Source: Myxococcus xanthus (GTDB taxonomy: Bacteria > Myxococcota > Myxococcia > Myxococcales > Myxococcaceae). From it: a DNA stretch of 64,000 bases. A program made the translations under genes and the position numbers. Location of the stretch: positions 3,661,001 to 3,725,000 of the forward strand of contig NZ_CP017174.1 in assembly GCF_006402735.1 (NCBI RefSeq), written 5' to 3'. Below the pieces are notes generated by a model. That model was not told where the DNA came from. It worked only from the letters and a program-made list of their open reading frames with translations, and did not search any database. Shown here piece after piece: positions 28,407 to 37,689 of the stretch (positions are counted from its first letter, which is position 1; the number at the start of each line of letters is the position of its first letter).

Positions 28407-28988
28407 ATGACGGAGCAAGAGGCCTACGTGAAGCAGATGGATGCGGAGAAGCGGAGGCTCGACGCCCGGATTGCCGAAACGGAGGCGCAGGCAGACGTCC
28501 GCCAGGCTAGCGACGAGCTCAAGGACATGTCCGGCATTCGCCGCGTCTTCGACACGTTCCGCATCAAGCTGGATGAGCTGAGCAAGCGGCAGACGCAGAA
28601 CTTCGACCAGGGCAAGGCCGAGCTCCGGAAGTCCTACGACGACACCAACCAGGCCGTCATCGAGATGGAATCCAAGATGGCGCTCGTCCGTGCCGGCTAC
28701 GAGCGCAAGCGGGAGGCGGAGCTTCGAGCGCTTGGCGCGCAGGTGGATGGTTGGGAGGCGTCCGCCACGCAGTCCCGGGCCGAGGACTCACGGCTCACGC
28801 GGCAGGAACTCCAGTTCATCCGTCGCTCGCTCCATGACACGGAGTCCGCGCTGCGCCGGTTGATGAGCAGCCACGGCGAGAACTGGTCGAAGCTGAAGAA
28901 GGACTACGAGGACTCGTGGCGCGAGCTGCGGGAGCGCTCCGACAAGATTCGGGGGGGCGCGGACGTGCAGCCGTCCTCTCGCGCCTGA
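28407..28988 (+). CDS. Cytoplasmic coiled-coil protein of unknown function
   Basis: 193 residues from ATG 28407; AGGAG lies 11 nt upstream. Nearly all helical and charged, with heptad-like repeats (EAYVKQMDAEKRRLDARIAE, MALVRAGYERKREAELRALG). It lacks a signal peptide. A central DMSGIRRVFDTFRIKLDELS segment breaks the coil. No family recognised. Divergent from the DUF7873-like gene. Confidence 0.7.
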   Translation: MTEQEAYVKQMDAEKRRLDARIAETEAQADVRQASDELKDMSGIRRVFDTFRIKLDELSKRQTQNFDQGKAELRKSYDDTNQAVIEMESKMALVRAGYERKREAELRALGAQVDGWEASATQSRAEDSRLTRQELQFIRRSLHDTESALRRLMSSHGENWSKLKKDYEDSWRELRERSDKIRGGADVQPSSRA

Positions 28989-29054
28989 ACCTGGACGGTA
29001 CGTGGTCCGGACCGGGGGCGGTCCGGCCTCGCGCCGGGGATTGCGTACGCTGCG

Positions 29055-29969
29055 TCAGAACGCGCGGTTCACCGCGTAGCCGCAAATCTTGTGCTCGGCC
29101 TTGTACGTGTTGGGGCCGGGGATGCCGTCGATGGGGCCCGTATAGCCGAAGCTCCGGCCCACCGTCTGGACGCGCGTCCAATAGACCTTCCCGGGGATGC
29201 CGTCCTCCTGCGCGGACGTGCGGGGGCCGCCGCGGCGGTTCAGCTCGCGCGCGGTGATGCGCACGCGGGCCTTCTCCGTGTTGGGCCCGGTGACGCCGTC
29301 AATGGGCCCCGTGTAGCCGTAGTCGCGCCGGGCAACCGTCTGGATGCGCTTGTAGTAGATGGGGCCGGGGATGCCGTCGTACTCCGTGGTCGTCTGCGGC
29401 AGCCCGCCACTTGTCGGAGGAGGCGCGCCGCCGCCCGCGATGTGCCCGCCCGCGTAGTCCATGGACCAGCCGAGGTAGCGCGCGCCTGTCGCGGCCGAAT
29501 AGCCGTGGACGCTGTTGACGCCGATGGCATCACCCCAGGACTGCGCCAGCTTGCGCGTGGCCATGAACACGGTGCCGCCACCGCCATTCAAGTCCGCGCC
29601 GACGTGGCCGTCCGCGCCAATGTCCCACCAGTGAAACGCACCCGTGGGCGCCTGGGTCGGGTCCATGGAGCTGATGCGTGATGCGCGGAACGCCTCGATG
29701 GCGGAGGGCCGCGCCGAGGACTCCGGCAACTGGCCGAAGCGCCACATCAACGAACCACACCACTGGTCCCACGTGCCTCCGTCCCGCTTGGGATTGGCGG
29801 CGGCGAAGGCCCGCGCCCTGTCATAGATGGGCGAGTTCAGCTCGGACGTCTCGGTTTCGAGCGCGTCAGGATTGAGCGTCTCCGTGTCCTCGATGGCACC
29901 ACCACACGCACCAAGCACGATGGCCGCTGACACAAGCGCGGTGCTCCACGTCATCCTGTTCGTCTTCAT
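29055..29969 (-). CDS. Lipoprotein with two C-terminal peptidoglycan-binding-like repeats
   Basis: 304 residues from ATG 29969; AGGAG lies 9 nt upstream. Signal peptide with lipobox (AIVLGAC). The middle (about 45-175) has conserved aromatic/His positions (GGTWDQWCGSLMWRFG, AFHWWDIGADGHVG), reminiscent of phage-endolysin amidase or CHAP-like domains; I cannot assign it firmly. Two C-terminal repeats of ~55 residues share DGIPGxxYxxRxQTVxRxxGYTGPIDG...GPNT, the type found in cell-wall hydrolases of actinobacteria and their phages. A peptidoglycan-directed role at the outer membrane is likely. Confidence 0.75.
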   Translation of the reverse strand: MKTNRMTWSTALVSAAIVLGACGGAIEDTETLNPDALETETSELNSPIYDRARAFAAANPKRDGGTWDQWCGSLMWRFGQLPESSARPSAIEAFRASRISSMDPTQAPTGAFHWWDIGADGHVGADLNGGGGTVFMATRKLAQSWGDAIGVNSVHGYSAATGARYLGWSMDYAGGHIAGGGAPPPTSGGLPQTTTEYDGIPGPIYYKRIQTVARRDYGYTGPIDGVTGPNTEKARVRITARELNRRGGPRTSAQEDGIPGKVYWTRVQTVGRSFGYTGPIDGIPGPNTYKAEHKICGYAVNRAF

Positions 29970-30038
29970 CCCATGGCTCCTGTCATGGCCGTTCAACGCG
30001 AGGTTGTCGGCGGGAGCATGGTTGGAGTTTCCAGGAAA

Positions 30039-31259
30039 CTAAGTTTTGCCTGTGCCTGGAGTTTTCCTGCGAACGTACTCCCAAGCTTCGATGAGCCTGC
30101 GCGTTTCCTCCTGCGCCAGGGCCTGCAGTTTGGGGCCGAGCTGCGCGACCTTGTCCGGATGGTACTGGGCCACCAGCGACAAATAGGCTCGCCGTGCATC
30201 CGCGAGCGGAGTGCCGGGCGTGATTCCCAGCACCTCCCATGCAGACGCCACCGGTTCCGGTTCAGGTGCGCGAGGCGCTTCGGTGCGAGGTTCCGGTTCC
30301 GGCTCCACGTCTGGCGTGTCGTCCGCGTCGTCGGCTTCCTCGGCCTCCGCTGCTTCCTCCTCTTCGGGGGGCTCGGCGGGAGGCGCGGGCCGGTCGAAGC
30401 CCACGCCGCAGGTGGTGCACAGGAGCCGCTCCTGGGGCTCTCCGGATGCGGAGGGAACCACGCGTGTGTCGAAGCAGTCCCCACACACGATGTTGCGGCA
30501 CGACTCACAGCGCGCGGCGGAGGGAGCGTCATCCAGGTCCTGGCCGCACCGGAGACAGTCGTCTGGCAGGGGGGCCTCTTCGCCACACCGCACGCAGTGG
30601 GCCCACGCGCGGTCCAGGCGGTGCTCGCACTCCGTGCACTCCAGGTCGCCGCCGCTCGCGGGCTCCCAGTGCTTCGTTTCTCCGCACCACGGGCAGTAGG
30701 GCATCAGCCACGCCAGCTTCCCGGTGCAGTCATCCGCGTCGCAGTCGAACTCGATCCGGTAGCCCTGGGCCACGGGCTCGGGCGCGTTGGCCTCGTCGAA
30801 GGACTCGCCACATGCCCAGCAGTGATTGAAGAGCGGGTGCGAGGGTGCCTCGCACGCCACGCAGACGGGGTTGCCGTGCTCGGCCTTCCATTCGACTTCG
30901 TCGCCGCAGCCGGGGCAGAAGCCCATGGCCTGCGTGACGTCCGGGTGCTGGCAGGATGACCTCGCCGCGTGGGCGGCTCGCTCGCGCTGTCCTGGCGGGG
31001 CGGGGAACGGGGGCTTGATGCCTTGCTCCGTCAGGTGCTCCCACCAGCAGGCGCGGCAGACGCGGCCCCGGGCCTTCCGGTTCTCGTGGCCGGGCGCCAC
31101 CGGGCGTTGCCGGAAGTCACCGACCTCCAGGACCTGCGTGCTCAGGCACACCTGGCAGACCGTGTCGCCGCAAACCTCGCAGCTTCCCGCGAGGCGGCGG
31201 ACGCCCAGGCCCAGGATGCCGGCGGTCAGCACCTCCCTGCAGCAGGGGCAGGCTCGCAT
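30039..31259 (-). CDS. Multi-zinc-ribbon protein with C-terminal J domain
   Basis: 406 residues from ATG 31259, preceded by AGAGGAG. The N-terminal ~270 residues carry many CxxC pairs (CPCC, CEVC, CPGC, CVAC, CWAC, CPWC, CTEC, CVRC, CLRC, CESC, CGDC, CTTC), i.e. a chain of zinc ribbons. A strongly acidic linker (poly-Glu/Asp, about 280-320) leads to a C-terminal J domain of ~65 residues with the diagnostic HPD (AQYHPDKVAQLG). Canonical DnaJ has the J domain first and only four zinc motifs, so this is a distinct DnaK co-chaperone-like architecture. Confidence 0.85.
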   Translation of the reverse strand: MRACPCCREVLTAGILGLGVRRLAGSCEVCGDTVCQVCLSTQVLEVGDFRQRPVAPGHENRKARGRVCRACWWEHLTEQGIKPPFPAPPGQRERAAHAARSSCQHPDVTQAMGFCPGCGDEVEWKAEHGNPVCVACEAPSHPLFNHCWACGESFDEANAPEPVAQGYRIEFDCDADDCTGKLAWLMPYCPWCGETKHWEPASGGDLECTECEHRLDRAWAHCVRCGEEAPLPDDCLRCGQDLDDAPSAARCESCRNIVCGDCFDTRVVPSASGEPQERLLCTTCGVGFDRPAPPAEPPEEEEAAEAEEADDADDTPDVEPEPEPRTEAPRAPEPEPVASAWEVLGITPGTPLADARRAYLSLVAQYHPDKVAQLGPKLQALAQEETRRLIEAWEYVRRKTPGTGKT

Positions 31260-31351
31260 GGACTCCTCTCGCGGGATGGCCGGGCCGGGTGGGGCTCGGG
31301 TGGCGGGTGGGCCTCACGCATGCCCCATTCAGCCGGCCAGGTCCAGCGCGC

Positions 31352-32191
31352 TTACTCGCAGCCGATGCGCCGCGGGCCCACGGCGAGCTCGTCCATCCAC
31401 CAGTCGGTGGGCACGGAGAGCCCCTGGTAGAGGAACACGCCGGCCTCGAGCACGGTGAAGTCGCTGACCTTCTCGCGCACCGGCCGCTCCTGGGTGGGCG
31501 GGTCGGAGAAGACGAATGTCTCTGGCCACTGGAGCTCGGTGCCATTGAGCCAGACGCGCGGCTCGGCGGCCTCCGGTTGCGTGCCATTGGCACCGTCGAA
31601 GAGCCATTCCAGACACGCCCATTCGTCGAGCACGAGCGGGGTGTCCGACACCTGCACCCATTCGGGGAAGCCCGGCGGCTCGGGTGGGTGCCAGATGGAC
31701 ATGTATCGCTGCCGGTAAGTGGCGACCTCGTACCAGTCGAGCGTGTCTATGGCTCCACCCGTCTGGCCGGGCCTGGGGTAGCGGGCATTGAAGAGGCCCG
31801 CGTGCGACATGGGGCGCGCGGGGGACGTGTAGATGTAGGCGCGGCCCCACAGCACCGGGCCGAAGTGGGCGGGCAGCTCGAAGCGGAGCGTCTTCTTGGG
31901 CCCCCCTTGGCTTCCCTCCGTGCCGCCAACGAGCTGACGGGCATGCAGGGCATACCGGCCCCGGTACGCGCGGGTGTCGTCCACGAGCAGCTTGCCGCTG
32001 AGCTCGTCGCGGTAGGGCGTCCAGCCGTCGGGGAGGCGGCCTTCCTCGAAGTCCCAGCAGAGCGCTCCGGGGGACTCACAGGCGTGAAGGGGCCGGTCCC
32101 CGGCCTGCCTCGCGGGAGGCGGGTGGGCGCAGGCAGCCGCCAGGAACACCAGCATCAGCCGGGGAACCCACCCGCAGCGTCGAGCTCGCAT
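31352..32191 (-). CDS. Lipoprotein with concanavalin A-like (polysaccharide lyase/LamG-type) fold
   Basis: 279 residues from ATG 32191. Lipobox LVFLAAAC. The mature part starts with CWDFEEGRLPDGW and continues with beta-sandwich-like strands (RGRYALHARQ, LPAHFGPVLWGRAYIYTS, WLNGTELQWPETFVF, WWMDELAVGPRRIGCE). This is typical of exported jelly-roll proteins related to polysaccharide lyases or LamG domains in myxobacteria. Catalytic residues not identifiable; binding or lyase function is inference. Confidence 0.75.
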   Translation of the reverse strand: MRARRCGWVPRLMLVFLAAACAHPPPARQAGDRPLHACESPGALCWDFEEGRLPDGWTPYRDELSGKLLVDDTRAYRGRYALHARQLVGGTEGSQGGPKKTLRFELPAHFGPVLWGRAYIYTSPARPMSHAGLFNARYPRPGQTGGAIDTLDWYEVATYRQRYMSIWHPPEPPGFPEWVQVSDTPLVLDEWACLEWLFDGANGTQPEAAEPRVWLNGTELQWPETFVFSDPPTQERPVREKVSDFTVLEAGVFLYQGLSVPTDWWMDELAVGPRRIGCE

Positions 32192-32359
32192 GTCACGACC
32201 CAGTTCGGTGAATCCAGGGAAAATAGGATGGCGGCGGGGTGGGGGACAAGCCGGGGGAGGTGACTATCGAAGCCGCGTGGACGCGCTTAATCCAGGCTAT
32301 ATCCAGGGTTTGGGACGTCTTCGCGACGCGCCCGTGCCCTCTACAACAGGACGATCCAC

Positions 32360-33304
32360 GTGGCCGGAAGCAGCCTCCTCACCCTGATTGATGACATTGC
32401 CAGCCTGCTGGACGACATCGCGGCGATGACGAAGGTCGCGACCCGGAAGACCGCTGGCGTGCTCGGGGATGACCTCGCCCTCAATGCCCAGCAGGTCTCC
32501 GGCGTCAAAGCCGACCGCGAGCTGCCCGTCGTCTGGGCTGTCGCCAAGGGCTCGATGGTCAACAAGGCGATTCTGGTGCCCGCGGCGCTGGCCATCAGCG
32601 CGCTGGCGCCCTGGGCCATCACCCCGCTGCTGATGCTGGGGGGCGCCTTCCTGTGCTTCGAGGGCTTCGAGAAGGTGGCCCACAAGTTCCTGCACGGCAA
32701 GGAGGAGCAGGCGGCGCAGAAGCAGGAGCGCGTCAATGCGGTGGCGGACCCGTCGGTGGACCTGGTCGCCATGGAGAAGGACAAGATCAAGGGCGCCATC
32801 CGCACCGACTTCATCTTGTCCGCCGAAATCGTCGTCATCTCGCTCGGAACGCTCACCGCCGCGTCCTTCGGGATGCAGGTCGCGGTGCTGACGGGCATCG
32901 CCATCCTCATGACGGTGGGCGTGTACGGCCTGGTCGCGGGCATCGTGAAGCTCGACGACGCGGGCCTCTACCTGATGCAGGCGGAGGGCGGGTTCAAGCG
33001 GAGCCTGGGCCGGGGCATCCTGGCCACCGCGCCGTACCTGATGAAGGGGCTCGGCATCGTGGGCACGGCCGCCATGTTCATGGTGGGCGGCGGCATCCTC
33101 ACGCACGGCATCGCGCCCCTGCATCACTTCATCGGGCACGCGGGCGCCGCGGCTGCGGCGGTGCCAGGCGTTGGCGGACTGCTGGGCGCGCTCGTGCCGT
33201 CGCTGATGGACGCGGTGGTCGGCATCATCGCGGGTGGCCTCATCGTGCTGCTGGTGATGGGCGCCACGCGGGCCGTCCAGTCGGTGCGGGCCAAGCCGAG
33301 CTGA
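32360..33304 (+). CDS. DUF808 (YedI-type) inner-membrane protein
   Basis: 314 residues from GTG 32360. N-terminus [18 protein letters not shown] and [14 protein letters not shown] are diagnostic of DUF808. Six or more hydrophobic segments follow. Function of the family is unknown. The gene ends at a strong hairpin shared with the convergent hydrolase. Confidence 0.93.
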   Translation: MAGSSLLTLIDDIASLLDDIAAMTKVATRKTAGVLGDDLALNAQQVSGVKADRELPVVWAVAKGSMVNKAILVPAALAISALAPWAITPLLMLGGAFLCFEGFEKVAHKFLHGKEEQAAQKQERVNAVADPSVDLVAMEKDKIKGAIRTDFILSAEIVVISLGTLTAASFGMQVAVLTGIAILMTVGVYGLVAGIVKLDDAGLYLMQAEGGFKRSLGRGILATAPYLMKGLGIVGTAAMFMVGGGILTHGIAPLHHFIGHAGAAAAAVPGVGGLLGALVPSLMDAVVGIIAGGLIVLLVMGATRAVQSVRAKPS

Positions 33305-33315
33305 GCCAGGTCGCC

Positions 33316-33346
33316 CCTGCGTGCCCGGGTGCTCCGGGCACGCAGG
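33316..33346. terminator. Bidirectional terminator, perfect 13-bp stem
   Basis: CCTGCGTGCCCGG (33316-33328) and its exact complement (33334-33346) with a 5-nt loop. It starts 12 bp after the DUF808 stop and ends 8 bp before the alpha/beta-hydrolase stop on the other strand. Confidence 0.75.
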
Positions 33347-33353
33347 CGGCGCT

Positions 33354-34169
33354 TCACGCGCGTCCGCTCCAGGCCTGGACGTGGCGCAGGATGGCGGCGT
33401 TCACATCCCGGGCATGGGTAATGGGCCCCATGTGGCCCACGCCTGGGAACACTTGCAGCTCCGCGCGAGGCAGCACCCGGGCCAGCGTGTCGAGCACCCG
33501 CCGCTCGAAGGTGGGCGTGCGCTCTCCACCCAGCAGGAGCGTGGGCACGGCAATCGTCGCGTACGTCTCACGCGTCGTCTTGTCCGACGAGAGGCTGACG
33601 ACCTCCTGGAAGACCTTCCAGCCCACCTTGAGGAAGGCCTGCTGCGTGTCCGCGTTGAGCGCGTCCCACGCGCCGGGCCCGTTCCATCCCGACACGAACG
33701 CGGACAGCCAGGCCTCGCCGGTGCCTTCGAAGGTGGACGGCAGGTCGGGCGCCCCTTCCCAGTCGTCCGGTTCGAGCACGCCGAAAGACACCGGCTCGAA
33801 GACGGCCAGCGACTTCACCGCCTGGGGACGTGACAGCGCGAGCTGCATCGCGAGGAAACCGCCGTAGGAGTGGCCCACGAAGTGCGCCGGCTGCTCCAGT
33901 CGCGCCGCCAAGGCCTCCAGCGCCGCCAGGTCCTGTCGAAAGTGGAAGGGCGTTCCCGCGGGCCACTCGCTGGAGCCGCCGTAGCCAATCAGGTCCGGAA
34001 TGACGGCCCGGTGGGTCGTGGCCAGGGTGTCGCCCAGCTTCCGCCACTGGCGGCCGGAGAATCCGCCGCTGTGCACGAGGACCACCCGTTCTCCGGCGCT
34101 GCCCACATCGCGATAGGCGAGCGTCTGCCCGTCCACCTCCAACGTCTTCGTTGCCGTGTCGGTCGTCAT
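33354..34169 (-). CDS. Alpha/beta-fold hydrolase
   Basis: 271 residues from ATG 34169, which overlaps the stop of the upstream reductase (ATGA). Nucleophile elbow GHSYGG, oxyanion motif HSGGFSG and catalytic His in GVGHMGP are visible; the acid is probably in VPTLLLGGERTP, where Glu replaces the more common Asp. No signal peptide. Translational coupling to the NADPH-type reductase suggests a shared detoxification or catabolic step; substrate unknown. Confidence 0.9.
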   Translation of the reverse strand: MTTDTATKTLEVDGQTLAYRDVGSAGERVVLVHSGGFSGRQWRKLGDTLATTHRAVIPDLIGYGGSSEWPAGTPFHFRQDLAALEALAARLEQPAHFVGHSYGGFLAMQLALSRPQAVKSLAVFEPVSFGVLEPDDWEGAPDLPSTFEGTGEAWLSAFVSGWNGPGAWDALNADTQQAFLKVGWKVFQEVVSLSSDKTTRETYATIAVPTLLLGGERTPTFERRVLDTLARVLPRAELQVFPGVGHMGPITHARDVNAAILRHVQAWSGRA

Positions 34170-35212
34170 GCCGTTTCGTCCACCTTCACCACGAGCTTGC
34201 CGAAGTTGCGGCCTTCCAGCAGCCCGAAGAAGGCCTCGGGCGCGTTGTCGAGCCCGTTGACGATGTCCTCGCGGTAGCGCACGCGTCCCTCGCGAACCCA
34301 CGCGCCCATCTCCCGGTAGAAATCCGGAAGCTGGCTGACGAACTCCGACTGGATGAAGCCTCGCAGCGTCAGGCTCTTGGAGAGCACGTCGCGCATGACG
34401 AGGGGCAGCCGGTTCGGTCCCTCGAAGGGGCCCGTGCTGTTGTACCAGGCGATGAGGCCGCAGACGGGGACTCGCGCGAACGGATTGAGGAGCGGGAAGA
34501 CGGCGTCCCAGACCGCGCCGCCCACGTTCTCGAAGTAGACGTCCACGCCCTTGGGGCAGGCTTCCTTCAAACGCTCGGCGAAGTCCGGAGCGCGGTGGTC
34601 CACGACCGCGTCGAAGCCAAGCTCGTCACGCACGTACGCGCACTTCTCCGGTCCGCCCGCGATGCCCACCGCGCGAGCCCCCTTGATCCTGGCCAACTGC
34701 CCCACCGTCGCGCCGACAGGACCGCTGGCCGCGGCGACGACCACCGTCTCGCCCGGCTGAGGCCGTCCAATCGTGAAGAGGCCCGAGTAGGCGGTGAATC
34801 CCGGCATGCCGAGCACGCCCAGCGCGGTGGAGACAGGGGCGGCGGCCGGGTCGAGCTTGCGCAGACCTTCACCCTTGGACAGCGAATAGGTCTGCCAGCC
34901 CGAGTAGGAGAGGACGATGTCGCCTTCCGCGTAGCCCGGATGCCGGGAGCGGACGACGCGGGCGACGGTGCCGCCGACGATGACCTCGCCCAGGTCCAAA
35001 GGACGGGCGTACGACTTCGCGGTGCTCATCCGGCCTCGCATGTACGGGTCCAGCGACAGGTACTGGACCTTCAGCAGGAGTTCACCTTCGCCGGGCTCCG
35101 GCACGGAGACGTCCTCGATGCGGAAGTTCTCCCGGGTGGGCCGGCCTTCGGGCCGGGATGCGAGCACGATTCGTCGGTTGGTCAGGTCACTCAACGGATT
35201 CCTCCCTGGCAA
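34166..35212 (-). CDS. NADP-dependent medium-chain oxidoreductase (CurA / leukotriene B4 dehydrogenase-like)
   Basis: 348 residues from ATG 35212. Zinc-independent MDR family: N-terminus NRRIVLASRPEGRPTRENF, YLSLDPYMRGRM, then the nucleotide-binding AAASGPVGATVGQLARIKG and GVDVYFENVGG. These are the marks of alkenal/enone reductases such as curcumin reductase and prostaglandin reductase. First gene of a two-gene operon with the hydrolase (4-bp ATGA overlap). Reduces C=C bonds of alpha,beta-unsaturated ketones in characterised relatives. Confidence 0.92.
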   Translation of the reverse strand: MPGRNPLSDLTNRRIVLASRPEGRPTRENFRIEDVSVPEPGEGELLLKVQYLSLDPYMRGRMSTAKSYARPLDLGEVIVGGTVARVVRSRHPGYAEGDIVLSYSGWQTYSLSKGEGLRKLDPAAAPVSTALGVLGMPGFTAYSGLFTIGRPQPGETVVVAAASGPVGATVGQLARIKGARAVGIAGGPEKCAYVRDELGFDAVVDHRAPDFAERLKEACPKGVDVYFENVGGAVWDAVFPLLNPFARVPVCGLIAWYNSTGPFEGPNRLPLVMRDVLSKSLTLRGFIQSEFVSQLPDFYREMGAWVREGRVRYREDIVNGLDNAPEAFFGLLEGRNFGKLVVKVDETA

Positions 35213-35364
35213 GTGCGGCTTCCCTAATGACCGTGCTGTGGAGCGTCAATCGAAGTGACGTGCCCATACCGGTCAAGCGCGTGAGCGCTGCGCACGGTGC
35301 CCGGCTGGCTGGAATTCTCATGGAGCCCCTTGCATGAGCAGCCTGTACGGGGGAAGACGGATGG

Positions 35365-36435
35365 ATGGCATGGAATCCTCGCGTCATGAACTCCGACCCA
35401 CGAGGGCGGGATCCGTCAGACGTCCTACGTGAGCTGCGGCGGCAGCTGGGGCCTGGGATGGGGCGCCGCCTCCTGTTCGCGGTGCTCGGCCTGTTCCTGC
35501 TGGTGGGGCTGATGACCAGCTACGCCCAGGTGGAGCCGGACGAAGTGGGCGTCATCCTCCGGCTGGGGCGCTTCGTGGGAACGGTGGAGCCGGGCCCGCA
35601 TTTCCGGGTGCCCTTCTGGGTGGACCGCATCGTGAAGGTCCCGGTGCAGCGTCAGCTCAAGGCAGAGTTCGGTTTCCGCACGGAGGCCTCCCGCTCGCGC
35701 GCGGGCTCAGCCTATGCGGCGGAGTCATCGGACATGAAGCGCGAGTCGCTCATGCTCACCGGTGACCTCAACGTCGCGGTGGTGGAGTGGATCGTCCAGT
35801 ACAAGATCAAGGACCCGTACCAGTACCTCTTCAAGGTGAAGAACGTGGAGAGCATGCTCCGGGACATCTCCGAGGCATCGATGCGGGCCGTCGTGGGAGA
35901 CCACTCGGTGAACGAGGTCCTCACCACGGGCCGCCAGGCGGTGGCCACCCAGGCCAAGCTGCTGCTCCAGGACCTGGCGGACCGCTACGAGACGGGCGTG
36001 GACATCCAGCAGGTGGTCCTCCAGGACGTGAACCCGCCCGACCCCGTGAAGCCGTCCTTCAACGAGGTGAACCAGGCCATCCAGGAGAAGGAGCGCGTCA
36101 TCAACGAGGCCTACGCCGAACTGAACCGCGTCATCCCCCGCGCGAAGGGCGAGGCCGAGGAGGCGCTGCGCAGCGCCGAGGGCTACGCCATTGAACGTGT
36201 GAACCGCGCCAAGGGTGAGGCGGACCGCTTCGCTCGCGTCTACGAGGAGTACCGCAAGGCGCCGGACGTCACCCGCCGCCGCATGTACCTGGAGACCGTG
36301 AGCCAGGTGCTCCGGAGCGCCGGGCAGAAGGTCGTCCTGGATGAGTCCGTCAAGGGGCTCACGCCGCTGTTGAACATGCAGGCGACCGACCCCGCGGTGT
36401 CCGGGAGCGCGAGCCAGACGGAGGGCCGCCGATGA
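35365..36435 (+). CDS. hflK: HflK, SPFH/band-7 subunit regulating FtsH
   Basis: About 356 residues. ATG 35365 has GGGGGAAG at 35349-35356; ATG 35386 (MNSDPRGRD) is an alternative. A single N-terminal transmembrane helix (LLFAVLGLFLLVGLM) is followed by the SPFH domain (VEPDEVGVILRLGRFVGTVEPGPHF) and a coiled-coil region (AEEALRSAEGYAIERVNRAK). HflK and HflC form a large inner-membrane cage around the FtsH protease. Overlaps hflC by 4 bp (ATGA). Confidence 0.94.
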   Translation: MAWNPRVMNSDPRGRDPSDVLRELRRQLGPGMGRRLLFAVLGLFLLVGLMTSYAQVEPDEVGVILRLGRFVGTVEPGPHFRVPFWVDRIVKVPVQRQLKAEFGFRTEASRSRAGSAYAAESSDMKRESLMLTGDLNVAVVEWIVQYKIKDPYQYLFKVKNVESMLRDISEASMRAVVGDHSVNEVLTTGRQAVATQAKLLLQDLADRYETGVDIQQVVLQDVNPPDPVKPSFNEVNQAIQEKERVINEAYAELNRVIPRAKGEAEEALRSAEGYAIERVNRAKGEADRFARVYEEYRKAPDVTRRRMYLETVSQVLRSAGQKVVLDESVKGLTPLLNMQATDPAVSGSASQTEGRR

Positions 36436-37370
36436 GCCGCCTTGTCATTCCCCTTGGCGTATTGGCCGTACTGGTCGTCGTGGTCGGCTTCTCCGCGACC
36501 TACACCCTGAGCGAGCACGAGCAGGCCGTCATCACCCGGTTCGGCGAGCCGAAGGGCTCGTCCGTCGTGGACCCGGGGCTCCACTTCAAGATGCCCTTTG
36601 TCGACACGGTGAACCGCTTCGACAAGCGGTGGCTGGACTGGCGCGGTGACCCGAACCAGATTCCCACCAAGGACAAGAAGTACATCTGGGTGGACACCTT
36701 CGGACGCTGGCGCATCGTGGACCCGCTGCGCTTCTTCCAGCGCCTGCGCGACGAGCGCAACGCGCAGTCCCGGCTCGACGACATCATCGATGGTGAGACG
36801 CGCAACACCATCGCGTCGTTCGCGCTGATTGAAGCGGTCCGCTCCACCAACCGCCCCTTCGAGGACGACGAGTACACCGCCGAATCGGAGCGGGCCGAGT
36901 CGCTGGAGCAGGTCGCCCAGGGCCGGGACAAGCTCACTCGCCAGATTCGGCTGCGGGCCGCGGAGATCGTCAAGGAGTTCGGCGTGGAGCTGGTCGACGT
37001 GCAGATCCGCCGCATCAACTACGTGGACGAGGTCCAGGTAAAGGTGTTCGAGCGGATGATCTCCGAGCGCAAGCGCATCGCCGAGCGCTCCCGCTCGGAG
37101 GGCATGGGCCGCGCGGCGGAGGTCCGGGGTCAGCGTGAGCGTGACTTGAAGGAGATCCGCTCGGCGGCCTACCGCAAGGCCCAGGACATCACCGGCGCGG
37201 CGGACGCCGAGGCGACGAAAATCTACGCGGAGGCCTTCGGCCGGGACCCGGAGTTCTACCAGTTCATGCGGACGCTGGAGGCCTACCCGGATGTCGTGGA
37301 CGCCTCCACGTCGCTGTTCCTGGGCGGCGACTCCGAGTTCTACCGGTACCTGCGCAGCTCCAAGAAGTAG
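36432..37370 (+). CDS. hflC: HflC, SPFH/band-7 subunit regulating FtsH
   Basis: 312 residues. N-terminal helix (VIPLGVLAVLVVVVGF), SPFH domain (EHEQAVITRFGEPKG, VDPGLHFKMPFVDTV), then charged helices and the typical C-terminal FYQFMRTLEAYPDV near LFLGGDSEFYRYL. Its ATG overlaps the hflK stop, giving the standard hflKC operon. FtsH itself is not in the window. Confidence 0.95.
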   Translation: MSRLVIPLGVLAVLVVVVGFSATYTLSEHEQAVITRFGEPKGSSVVDPGLHFKMPFVDTVNRFDKRWLDWRGDPNQIPTKDKKYIWVDTFGRWRIVDPLRFFQRLRDERNAQSRLDDIIDGETRNTIASFALIEAVRSTNRPFEDDEYTAESERAESLEQVAQGRDKLTRQIRLRAAEIVKEFGVELVDVQIRRINYVDEVQVKVFERMISERKRIAERSRSEGMGRAAEVRGQRERDLKEIRSAAYRKAQDITGAADAEATKIYAEAFGRDPEFYQFMRTLEAYPDVVDASTSLFLGGDSEFYRYLRSSKK

Positions 37371-37373
37371 ACG

Positions 37374-37421
37374 GGAAGGGCGGGGCGTCAACGGCATCCT
37401 GGCCGCAGATGCCCCGCTTCC
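37374..37421 (+). terminator. Probable terminator of hflKC
   Basis: GGAA-GG-GCGGGGC (from 37374) can pair with GCCCCGC-TTCC (37411-37421), leaving a two-base bulge and a 24-nt loop. It begins a few bases after the hflC stop. No T-run. Confidence 0.35.
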
Positions 37422-37457
37422 GTGCCGTACGGAGAGGGCCTGGACTGCCTGGGCCGC

Positions 37458-37680
37458 TTACGGCACGTAGGGACAGTCGAAATAGATGTCGTCAGAGACG
37501 CTGTCCCCCATGAACTGGCGGACCTCGAATCGCACGTGCGCCACGGTTCCCGGTGTGCATCTGCCGAAAGCCATCGCGGTCATCGTGATGTCATCGCCGA
37601 GCATCATTTCGTCGGTGTAGTACGGAAACGGGCTGCTGATGCCGCCGCAGTCAGTGATGGTGGCCGTCAGTGGCGTCAAG
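37458..37680 (-). pseudogene. C-terminal fragment of a secreted hypothetical protein
   Basis: About 70 residues of coding character (LTATITDCGGIS, VRFEVRQFMGDSV, DDIYFDCPYVP at the end) with no plausible start: upstream the frame merges into sequence that codes for a P450 on the other strand. The Cys pair and beta-like pattern suggest an exported protein. Family unknown. I infer that the 5' part was deleted together with the start of the P450 gene. Confidence 0.45.
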
Positions 37681-37689
37681 GCCTGCTCT

